Shown here in pieces: positions 6,425 through 13,216 of a stretch of DNA of 14,725 nt. The DNA comes from Nitrospira sp. UBA2083. Lineage in GTDB: Bacteria; Nitrospirota; Nitrospiria; Nitrospirales; Nitrospiraceae. The stretch lies in contig DCZN01000023.1 in NCBI GenBank assembly GCA_002331625.1, positions 1-14,725 of the forward strand. Reading direction: 5' to 3'. The position numbers and the translations under genes were made by a program. The notes beneath the pieces were generated by a model that saw only the letters and a program-made list of their open reading frames with translations, made no database searches and had not been told where the DNA came from. The first letter of the stretch is position 1, and every line of letters begins with the position of its first letter.

Positions 6425-7831
6425 CTTCAAGACAACAGCTGCCGCCACATCCTCCCCCAACGTCGGGTGTGAAACCGCAAAGGCAACGGCCTGCTTGATA
6501 GCCGGATGAAGGTTCAGTACATCATCAACCTCCCTGGGGGCGATCTTCTCTCCGCCTCGATTAATTAATTCCTTTATGCGCCCCGTGAGAAACAGATACC
6601 CCTGCTCGTCAAATCGTCCCTGATCGCCCGTCCGGAACCACCCGTTGGCAAATGCGCTCTCATTGGCCGAAGGATTGCTCTCATACCCTCCGGTTACATT
6701 CAAACCTCGAATAACCACCTCGCCTAATTCACCGGCTGGAAGCAAATTGCCCCTCTCATCCATTATGCCGACTTCTGGGCCAGCTGGGATTCCCACGGAA
6801 CCAGGCTTCCGAGGCAAATTGGGCAAGGGATTGCTTGTCATTTGATGAGCAGCCTCGGTCATTCCGTACGCTTCAATGACCGGAGTCCTGAACACCTCCT
6901 CAAGTTGTGTCATCACATTGTGGGGCAACGCGGCCGACGAAGACCGAATGAAACGCAAGGAGTTGTGGCTAAATGCTTCAGGATGAGCTGCTGCACGTGA
7001 AAGGATCGCTTGATGCATGGTCGGAACTGCTGTATACCACGTCGGTCGACACTCATTGATCCAATCAAAGAATTTGGCGAGGTCCAAACCCGACGTACAA
7101 ATGACGCTCCCTCCAGCATTGAGCGACGAGAGCACGGCAGCGACCAATCCGTGGATATGGAAAAGCGGCATGATATTCAAACATCGATCGCTGGCTGTTA
7201 GGCGTAGAGCAGTCGTGATATTCTTGGCCGAGCAACAGAGGTTCCGATGTGACAATGGAACTATTTTGGGGCGGGATGTCGTACCCGACGTGTGTAAGAC
7301 AAGTGCCGTGTCATCAATACTCGAGAAGCACAGACTACCGCCATCCTCCTTGTTCAAGCCGACAAATGTGAAACGTCCCGCCTCATCACCAGGTGTTGGC
7401 ATCAATTCAAGGAGATGCATGTTATGCTTTTTTGCAATCTCTCTCGCAGGCGAGTCCATCCCCGCCAGCACAATCAAACCTTTTGCTTTCAGGTCTGATA
7501 AGTAAAACTCAAACTCATTCGCTTTATAACCCGGGTTCAACGGCGCACACACTGCGGTTGCAGCTACGCTGACAAAGGTGGAGGCCATTTCTGGACCGTT
7601 AGGCAGCACAATCGCAATGCGATCATTCCGCTCTAAACCCAATAGTTGAAGTATCCGCGCAACATTTTCAACCTGGCAGAGCAGGCCACGATACGTCAGA
7701 CCACGACGCCCAGGCGCGCCTATGCATACTGCATCCGGAGTTTGAGCAGATTTTCTCCTGACTAATTCGTAGATCGACGACTGATTACCATCGTCAACAC
7801 ATAACTTCCCTTTCACATCTGAGACAGTCAT
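6422..7831 (-). CDS. AMP-forming acyl ligase (oxalyl-CoA synthetase/AAE3-like), truncated before the A10 lysine
   Basis: 469 residues from ATG at 7831 (GGAG eight bases upstream; TTG at 7849 is a weaker start). Adenylate-forming motifs are clear: LVLHTSGTTSRPKIVPLSH (177-195, A3 phosphate loop), WYTAVPTMHQ (265-274), IEAYGMTEAAHQM (319-331, A5), RTGDQG (400-405, A7) and GRIKELINRGGEKIAP (417-432, A8). The TSGTTSRPK form with WYTAVPT and NPLPN resembles plant/yeast AAE3/Pcs60 oxalyl-CoA synthetases, so a short, possibly dicarboxylic, acid substrate is a fair guess. Family reaction: acid + ATP to acyl-AMP, then transfer to a thiol, here probably the carrier domain of the next ORF. The frame stops at TAA in the middle of the mobile C-terminal subdomain, before the catalytic lysine, which lies in the ORF at 5450-6409. 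Alone, this product should be impaired in adenylation. Confidence 0.88.
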   Translation of the reverse strand: MTVSDVKGKLCVDDGNQSSIYELVRRKSAQTPDAVCIGAPGRRGLTYRGLLCQVENVARILQLLGLERNDRIAIVLPNGPEMASTFVSVAATAVCAPLNPGYKANEFEFYLSDLKAKGLIVLAGMDSPAREIAKKHNMHLLELMPTPGDEAGRFTFVGLNKEDGGSLCFSSIDDTALVLHTSGTTSRPKIVPLSHRNLCCSAKNITTALRLTASDRCLNIMPLFHIHGLVAAVLSSLNAGGSVICTSGLDLAKFFDWINECRPTWYTAVPTMHQAILSRAAAHPEAFSHNSLRFIRSSSAALPHNVMTQLEEVFRTPVIEAYGMTEAAHQMTSNPLPNLPRKPGSVGIPAGPEVGIMDERGNLLPAGELGEVVIRGLNVTGGYESNPSANESAFANGWFRTGDQGRFDEQGYLFLTGRIKELINRGGEKIAPREVDDVLNLHPAIKQAVAFAVSHPTLGEDVAAAVVLK

Positions 7832-7883
7832 CCTAAAGTCTCCATACAATCACATGAGTGGCAATCACGTAGCGCTTTCATGA

Positions 7884-8570
7884 TTATCGACTTCCAAGCA
7901 CACAGACGATCGGAGCCGGTTTGGCGGGTTTGAACTCAAGCCTAATCATCTTGAATCCAGCATTCTCTAAGTTCAAAGCGAGTTCCTTTCCAATTATGAC
8001 AGTGGTCTCACATGTGCTTCCACGAGACCTCGGCTGCAACGCAACAGCTATCAACCCGCTCGGCTTCAATACCTTGTGCAACTCTTTTAATCGAGCTACC
8101 GGATCAGCCCAAAAATGGATGGAGTTTATCGTAAAAATTTTGTCGAACGGCTCGTCATAGGATGGAAGATTGGAAACCGACCCGAGTCTTAGGTCTACTT
8201 TTCCTTCATGAATAGCGACCGCATTTCGTTTTATCGCCTGACGAACCATCACTTCAGAATGATCAACTCCCGCAATAAATCCGTGCGGCAGGAGTTTGTG
8301 CGCTTCCTTCACAGCATATCCAGGGCCAAAACCCACCTCTAGTACTCTGTCAGAAGGGCGAAGTTCAAGTTGTGCAATAGTCCATGCAATACGCTCCTGG
8401 TTGGAAGGGGCATAAGCCATAAGGTTCCCGACGATCTCCCCCCACATCCCACTTGGACAGCCAAATTGAGAGCGCATGAACGCTCGAATAGACTGTCGGA
8501 GCCTTCCCCAATGCTCACTCTTACCTGGCTGATGCTGAAGCCCTGGATAATTCGGACTGACTTTATTCAT
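7884..8570 (-). CDS. Class I SAM-dependent methyltransferase (Methyltransf_11 type)
   Basis: 228 residues from ATG at 8570; GGCGGG and AAGGAAG lie upstream. The SAM fold is evident: RVLEVGFGPGYAVKEA (75-90, motif I), AGVDHSEVMVRQA (100-112, acidic Asp103 for the ribose), LRLGSVSNLPSYDEPFDKIF (128-147), INSIHFW (148-154) and LHKVLKPSGLIAVAL (164-178). Before it, FGCPSGMWGEIVGNLMA (36-52) is a conserved lead-in of this methyltransferase group. The substrate is not shown by sequence: within a glycan-decoration operon, O-methylation of a sugar or of the acyl group is possible, but members of this family also act on quinones and small molecules. It sits 38 bases after the large NodB-like gene and 52 bases before the ligase, consistent with cotranscription. 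Confidence 0.88.
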   Translation of the reverse strand: MNKVSPNYPGLQHQPGKSEHWGRLRQSIRAFMRSQFGCPSGMWGEIVGNLMAYAPSNQERIAWTIAQLELRPSDRVLEVGFGPGYAVKEAHKLLPHGFIAGVDHSEVMVRQAIKRNAVAIHEGKVDLRLGSVSNLPSYDEPFDKIFTINSIHFWADPVARLKELHKVLKPSGLIAVALQPRSRGSTCETTVIIGKELALNLENAGFKMIRLEFKPAKPAPIVCVLGSR

Positions 8571-8608
8571 GATCCCGCCATTCTTCCTTCGACTTTAAGC
8601 GAGTCGCT

Positions 8609-9943
8609 CTAGCCCAAAACAGGGCTATCAGCTTGGGTTCGATCCTTCGACCAATACTTGAAAAGCTCACCACCGGTCATTATCCCCACCTCAGGACGGC
8701 TCTTGATGTACGAAAGATACTGATCGTATACATTAAGAAGCTCTGGCCGTTCGCTCAATTCCCTTTCAGGGTGAGTCACGATTGAAATAACGCCCCCTAC
8801 CTCAATCAATTTCTTTGTTCTAGAGATCTGAGCTTCAAGTACCTTCTCAGCCCTACGTGCGGAAGGAATACCAGCCAATGCATTCCAGACGACAATGTCA
8901 GTGGGGACCGTAATGGGAATCTCGAGGATCTTCGTCTTGCGACCATTTGTACAGAGGTCATACGGCACGATACCCTGGAGAAATGATGTATCATAGAGCA
9001 GACGTGAGCAATTTCGATCCAAGAGATCGAAAAGATGGTTACTTTTTAATAGCTTCGGAGTTCGCATCCCGGCGGGATAGTTGTCAGACTCGCACAGCCA
9101 TGAGTTCTTAAGGATATTAACCCGTTGCTCTGCAAACGGACTGAAAGGGAGACGGTGATCATGGTTATGGCCGTGCCACCCGACTTCATTACCTAACTTG
9201 AGGAGAAATGCGACCCGTTCCTTCGTTTCACCAAGAAATGCAGTTGGGACAAACCAGGTCGACCGAATGCGATGCTTTTGTTCCACCAGGAACAAAGGAT
9301 CGCGCTCTCCTCTCTTGAGAAATCCACCGGTATCAACATCATGAAAGGGAACGAACACCGCGCGCTTTCCATCAGGCCATTGGAAAGCAGGCGTTGGCTC
9401 TTCCTCATTGGCCGTTAAGATTAAATTGCACAAGAGGACCACGAACTCGAAATTTGTCAGCGGTAATTGAAGGTATTGTTCGATGCCCCCAGCATTCCCT
9501 GAAGAGCACCTAGCCTGAATGAAATTTGAAAGTGGGCGCCGCACAACGGGAGGAACGGTCTGAATATTGAAACCTGGAATATATGTATAAATTGGCCTCT
9601 TCGAGTCTTTCCATTCAAACGATTGTGTCGCATGAATATCGAAGTTGACGAGAACTTCTTCATCCCTGAGAACAATAAGAGGAAACCCTTCATTCCCCAT
9701 TGAGTCTCGTAGAATCACGTCATCTGTTGTACGCAAATTAAACTCGAACAGCTTGGTTCGCAGAACAAAATCCTGCGCCTTTCTCCCAGTTAACCAGGTA
9801 AACCGATCGTCCAAAGACTTCCGTACAATCATGGGTCTTACTAAGCACTTGTGCGTAACCCTCCCTGAATTTTCCAGAACAGGCCTTGGAAGCCTGATTG
9901 GAACTCTACCGCTACTAAGATCAGAGCCACAAAAACTGGCCAT
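8609..9943 (-). CDS. Long NodB-like polysaccharide deacetylase-family protein with an extra N-terminal region
   Basis: 444 residues from ATG at 9943, four bases after the TAG of the lyase gene, which suggests translational coupling. The catalytic barrel occupies about 190-430: VFVPFHDVDTGGFL (196-209, motif 1), EVGWHGHNHDHRLPF (253-267, motif 2 with several His), AGMRTPKLL (291-299, motif 3 Arg), LEIPITVPTD (340-349) and SIVTHPERE (387-395, motif 5 His). The first 190 residues have no family I recognise. They contain strand-rich segments (VILRDSMGNEGFPLIVLRDEEVL; IYTYIPGFN) and could be a substrate-recognition domain. No signal peptide is seen, so action on a cytoplasmic lipid-linked or nucleotide precursor is possible. 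It shares the WP-x-GKR...HDV lead-in and the (I/L)E(L/I)P segment with the protein at 4238-5224, so the two are probably paralogues. Confidence 0.8.
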   Translation of the reverse strand: MASFCGSDLSSGRVPIRLPRPVLENSGRVTHKCLVRPMIVRKSLDDRFTWLTGRKAQDFVLRTKLFEFNLRTTDDVILRDSMGNEGFPLIVLRDEEVLVNFDIHATQSFEWKDSKRPIYTYIPGFNIQTVPPVVRRPLSNFIQARCSSGNAGGIEQYLQLPLTNFEFVVLLCNLILTANEEEPTPAFQWPDGKRAVFVPFHDVDTGGFLKRGERDPLFLVEQKHRIRSTWFVPTAFLGETKERVAFLLKLGNEVGWHGHNHDHRLPFSPFAEQRVNILKNSWLCESDNYPAGMRTPKLLKSNHLFDLLDRNCSRLLYDTSFLQGIVPYDLCTNGRKTKILEIPITVPTDIVVWNALAGIPSARRAEKVLEAQISRTKKLIEVGGVISIVTHPERELSERPELLNVYDQYLSYIKSRPEVGIMTGGELFKYWSKDRTQADSPVLG

Positions 9944-9947
9944 GGTT

Positions 9948-10847
9948 CTATCTCACAACATCTTGGAGTTTTTTGACAGCATGGGGCTTCCTGGGTCCCT
10001 CCTGCTTTCCATGAATCATCGAATCGGTTCCATTCAATACGCGCGCGCAGTCATCCATCGATGTCGTGCCTTCTGAAGGAAGACGCTTCATTTCAAGCAT
10101 CATGTCAAGATACCGCTCGATTCCATATTGCGCCGCGAAGAGGCAAGGAGTACTGCAGATTACGATGGAAGCCCCCGCATCCTCCAACTCACTAAACTTC
10201 CAGTCAGGCGATTTACCTCCATGCAACTGATTCACCATAATCGGGACAGACAGATGGGAGCGAAGCTCGGAAATTGCCTTCAAGTCTCGAATCGCTTCTA
10301 CCATGACCCCATCAGCACCTGCTTCCGCATAACAGATCGCACGTTCGATTGCCTCAACCGGATCGGCAGCATCTGTTCTGGCAATCACAAATATACTTCG
10401 CCGTGTTTCGATGACCCTTGAAAGCTTCGTGAGATACTCCTCCACTGGAAGAATTTCCTTGCCTTCAAAATGGCCACATTTGCGCGGCCGTTTCTGATCT
10501 TCCATCATGACGGCAGATAAACCGTTTGACTCGAGAATACGTATGGTATTGGAAGCAACAACCTCATCACCGAATCCATCGTCTACATCAACCAGGATAT
10601 GAGTCGTCGGGATTCCATGACGGATCTTGGTGGCAAAATCTGTCATATCACGCCAGTTCACATAGCCAACATCCGGAAGACCGTACGCACTGGCGGCATA
10701 GCTGTACCCACTGCAAAAGACCCCCTCGAATCGTTCCGCTACGATTTTTGCAGAGAATACGTCGTAAACGCCTATCAACGCTAACAACCTCTTTTGACGA
10801 ATACGTCGACGAAACTCATTGCCTGCGTAAGATCCAGTTAGATGCAT
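9948..10847 (-). CDS. Isocitrate lyase / PEP mutase superfamily lyase
   Basis: 299 residues from ATG at 10847, with a very strong AAAGGAGG six bases upstream. Motifs of the superfamily are in order: LIGVYDVFSAKIVA (24-37), GYSYAASAYGLPDVGY (47-62), ILVDVDDGFGD (84-94, metal-binding acidic loop), MMEDQKRPRKCGHFEGK (114-130) and FVIARTDA (153-160). The KCGH sequence with Cys124 and His126 is that of the C-C lyases (methylisocitrate lyase, dimethylmalate lyase, petal-death/oxaloacetate hydrolase group), not the EDK..P..N form of PEP mutase. The acidic loop has Asp in place of the usual Thr (DVDDGFG, not D.DTG.G). The expected chemistry is cleavage of a substituted malate- or oxaloacetate-like acid to a small keto or dicarboxylic acid. 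As first gene of the leftward group ending in a ligase-carrier-acyltransferase, it may supply the acid that becomes the acyl group; this is inference. Confidence 0.88.
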   Translation of the reverse strand: MHLTGSYAGNEFRRRIRQKRLLALIGVYDVFSAKIVAERFEGVFCSGYSYAASAYGLPDVGYVNWRDMTDFATKIRHGIPTTHILVDVDDGFGDEVVASNTIRILESNGLSAVMMEDQKRPRKCGHFEGKEILPVEEYLTKLSRVIETRRSIFVIARTDAADPVEAIERAICYAEAGADGVMVEAIRDLKAISELRSHLSVPIMVNQLHGGKSPDWKFSELEDAGASIVICSTPCLFAAQYGIERYLDMMLEMKRLPSEGTTSMDDCARVLNGTDSMIHGKQEGPRKPHAVKKLQDVVR

Positions 10848-11442
10848 AAGTCCTCCTTTTGAGTTGAAGGTAGGCGGGTGAAAGGCGCTAGATATTTTTC
10901 ATGCGCGAATAACGCTGGCCACATCTCACATCCAATCTCTATTGCAGCCTGAGATCATCCGTTGTCGTTGACCTATTTGTCCAAAAACAGGATGAAATCA
11001 GCTCGCAAGCCTCGTAAAATCCACCGAGTACTGAACCGAGTAGCACGGAAGCGGCACTGCAACTTTCTCTGCTAGGGAACGGAATGTGCTCGTGGGGTGT
11101 ATGAAGTGCGCAGAGTAGTCCAAGAAAATAGATCGGCATTTGCCTGTCTGAATTTTCAGCTGCTCCATAAGAATCCCTACTTTTCGTCCCGGCTTCATTC
11201 CCCGTGCTGAAACCTTAGAAATTGCAACTCTTTTTCAAATCCCAACACCCTCTGCTCGTATTTGCCTCGAATATTACGATCGTTCTCGACGGGGAAGGAC
11301 AAGCCATACACTTCTGCACTAGACCATAATTAAAAACCTCTATTAATCTTTTTTGATGTAATCGATCCGCGTACTTTTTACGTTTTATTAAATGCTTATA
11401 TAATTCCAGGCAGGCGACGCCTTCCAGGTAAAATAATATTAC

Positions 11443-11459
11443 TTGGCATGCTATTTGCT
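11443..11459 (+). promoter_or_regulatory. Sigma-54 (RpoN) -24/-12 promoter for the beta-helix genes
   Basis: TTGGCATG, four bases, then TTGCT matches the RpoN consensus TTGGCACG-N4-TTGCT with one mismatch in these positions. The invariant GG (11445-11446) and GC (11457-11458) are spaced exactly 12 bases apart. A start of transcription near 11470 would give a leader of about 110 bases before the ATG at 11582. Such promoters need an enhancer-binding activator; in some floc-forming bacteria sigma-54 with PrsK/PrsR controls secreted-matrix genes, which is a possible parallel only. Confidence 0.78.
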
Positions 11460-11565
11460 GGATTCCTGTCGGATCGACCAAGAAGTTGTTATCGGAAGTT
11501 TAAGCGTATAGTTTGCGCTGTTTTGTCTTCACGCTAAGGTACAAGCAATGCATTCTGATTGAACG

Positions 11566-11574
11566 GGAAAGGAG
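11566..11574 (+). promoter_or_regulatory. Ribosome-binding site that decides the start of the first beta-helix gene
   Basis: GGAAAGGAG ends seven bases before ATG at 11582, and the peptide from that ATG is a signal peptide. The frame is also open from an ATG at 11513, but that would put a basic 23-residue extension in front and has no comparable site. Confidence 0.8.
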
Positions 11575-11581
11575 ACTCCGC

Positions 11582-13138
11582 ATGCAGCTACTATGGCTAG
11601 TTTTTGGGATAACAGTACTATGGGCAACTTCCTCGGAGGCTGCTTGTATTAATAACGGCGGAGGAGTCTGGACTGTCTCAGCTCTCAATGCTACTGAGAT
11701 GAACGCCTGTATCTCAGCAGCTTCCAGTGGCAACACAATCAATGTTCCTGCCGGTAGTACATCCTGGTCAATCACGCTTCCAAGTAACAAGGACTTAAAT
11801 ATTGTCGGCGCAACTGACGTGACATGTTCTGGAGGCGAAGGAACTGCAAACTACTCATGCTCAGCTGGCGCAACCAGGACCACGATCACCGGCTCGCCTG
11901 CCTTCACTCTAGACATGGGCGCAAGCCATACACTATCCGGCTTTGTTTTCACTGGAGGATCCGGGGAGCGAATCTCCTGTGAGGGCAATCAAAATACGAA
12001 TAAACACTTCCGAGTGCATCACAACGTCCTTATTTCCACAGCAGGATGGCAACCAATCCGATGCAAAGGGGGCAATAATGGGATTCATCCCCAAGGGATC
12101 TGGGACCACAATCGCATTGAGGGAGGCGTGTCGATCCATACCAACGGCACACTTAATCAGTTCGATGACTCCTGCTCCACATGCCAACATCAAATATGGG
12201 CAGAAAATACTCCTCTCGGAGACAGCACCAAGGTCATCTACGTAGAAGGCAATTATTTCTTAATGGCTGGATCAAATACCACAAACTTTACAGACGGCAA
12301 TTACGGCGGACGGGGTGTGATTCGATTTAACCGCACCCAGGGCCCGACTATTACGGCTTTTGAATTTCATTCACCGCAAGGTGCAAATCGCGGCTTTCAG
12401 AGATGGGAAGCCTATCACAATGCCACCGTTGATCTTGACACAACTAATTCCTGCTTTCACGGCATGGGATCCATTCGGGGCGGCACCGGGGTGTTTTTCA
12501 ACAACAGCATGTCGGGTTCCATTGCAGGTTGCAATTATTCAATCATCTTGGACAACGTGCGCAGTCAGTGGACTTCGTCAGTCGACGGCGTAGGACCATG
12601 CAACGGGAGTAGCCCCTGGGACCAAAACGTCAGTGGACAACAGGGATGGCACTGCCGCGATCAAATTGGGACAGGCCGCGACCTCGCTCAATGGAGTCAT
12701 GCTACAACTCCATCGTGGAACCAAGAAATCAAACCTGCGTATATATGGGGAAATACCAGGTCCGGAGCCCCAACAACTGCCTTCGTTGATACAGACGGCC
12801 GTAACACAGCGCATATCCAGGCAAACCGCGACTTCTACGACCACTCCTCTGCAGCAGGATCACCTCAGACTGTTGGGGTGCGTTCTGGACCCATTGCAAA
12901 CAGAGCAGCAGGATGCACCGTGGGAGTGGCATATTGGGCAACCGACGAAGGCGAATGGAACAACACTAATGGTTCCACCCCAGATGGGCGTCTGTACAAA
13001 TGCACGGCTCCGAATACATGGTCTCTTTATTATACGCCATTTTCCTATCCTCATCCCTGGACGGCAACTGCTAGTGGCGGTGGGGGGGGAGGAGCATTGC
13101 TGCCGCCACCTGCCCCAACTAACTTGCGTGTCCAATAG
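11582..13138 (+). CDS. Secreted right-handed parallel beta-helix protein with Cys-bearing C-terminal module
   Basis: 518 residues from ATG at 11582. Residues 1-20 (MQLLWLVFGITVLWATSSEA) look like a signal peptide cut before ACINN. The mature part starts like a pectate-lyase-fold protein: cysteine near 22 and 43, then INVPAGSTSWSITLP (53-67), and rung-like strands with DHN and HHN turns (VHHNVLIS, WDHNRIEG, IYVEGNYFLM, VIRFNRTQ, RGGTGVFFNNSM). QGWHCRDQIG marks the end of the helix. Residues 444-493 form a module, CTVGVAYWATDEGEW...YKC...YYTP..YPHPW, repeated almost exactly in the next gene. The tail is Gly6 then PPPAPTNLRVQ. I infer an extracellular carbohydrate-binding or -cleaving protein; no catalytic set for lyases or epimerases could be assigned. 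The gene follows a sigma-54-type promoter and precedes a paralogue by 78 bases. Confidence 0.8.
   Translation: MQLLWLVFGITVLWATSSEAACINNGGGVWTVSALNATEMNACISAASSGNTINVPAGSTSWSITLPSNKDLNIVGATDVTCSGGEGTANYSCSAGATRTTITGSPAFTLDMGASHTLSGFVFTGGSGERISCEGNQNTNKHFRVHHNVLISTAGWQPIRCKGGNNGIHPQGIWDHNRIEGGVSIHTNGTLNQFDDSCSTCQHQIWAENTPLGDSTKVIYVEGNYFLMAGSNTTNFTDGNYGGRGVIRFNRTQGPTITAFEFHSPQGANRGFQRWEAYHNATVDLDTTNSCFHGMGSIRGGTGVFFNNSMSGSIAGCNYSIILDNVRSQWTSSVDGVGPCNGSSPWDQNVSGQQGWHCRDQIGTGRDLAQWSHATTPSWNQEIKPAYIWGNTRSGAPTTAFVDTDGRNTAHIQANRDFYDHSSAAGSPQTVGVRSGPIANRAAGCTVGVAYWATDEGEWNNTNGSTPDGRLYKCTAPNTWSLYYTPFSYPHPWTATASGGGGGGALLPPPAPTNLRVQ
13082..13089 (+). repeat. G8 homopolymer tract near the 3' end of the first beta-helix gene
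   Basis: Eight consecutive G encode part of the Gly6 linker. Slippage or a base-calling error here would change only the last 17 or so residues, and both other frames reach a stop quickly. The present frame gives the FN3-like PAPTNLRV, which argues that it is right. Confidence 0.6.
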
Positions 13139-13142
13139 TTAA

Positions 13143-13157
13143 GCTGATCGAATCAGC
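13143..13157 (+). repeat. Small hairpin between the two beta-helix genes
   Basis: GCTGAT and ATCAGC are perfect 6-base arms around CGA, a few bases after the TAG of the first gene. No U-run follows, so it is not a good intrinsic terminator; it may limit or process the transcript between the two genes. Confidence 0.4.
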
Positions 13158-13216
13158 ATAGCTGCATTGTCGATGTTTCTGTGGTAAATATTGCACCGAG
13201 AGGTGCCGTTCGTCCA

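Larger units (their letters stand above)
10848..11581. other. Divergent intergenic region between leftward glycan genes and rightward beta-helix genes
   Basis: 734 bases with no ORF that looks like a protein gene: the few open frames have no family features and poor ribosome-binding sites. About 11330-11440 is AT-rich and is followed by a sigma-54-type promoter at 11443-11459 for the rightward genes. For the leftward lyase gene I found the strong Shine-Dalgarno but no convincing -35/-10 or -24/-12 pair. An AT-rich upstream stretch suits activator binding or DNA bending at a sigma-54 promoter; specific activator sites were not identified. Confidence 0.6.

Noticed and set aside
7017..7505. 162-codon plus-strand ORF
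   Set aside because: It lies opposite the ligase gene, whose motifs are unmistakable, and has no recognisable domain.
9948..10847. Phosphonate (2-aminoethylphosphonate) biosynthesis through PEP mutase
   Set aside because: The active-site segment is EDQ..PRKCGH with the lyase cysteine, not the PEP mutase EDK..PK.N form, and no phosphonopyruvate decarboxylase or transaminase lies nearby.
10972..10992. Possible operator CCTATTTG...CAGG in the divergent spacer
   Set aside because: Arms match only partly and there is no second copy, so it is not distinguishable from chance.
10939..11481. Minus-strand ORFs of 66 to 88 codons in the divergent spacer
   Set aside because: No family features and no good RBS; they overlap the AT-rich promoter region and each other.
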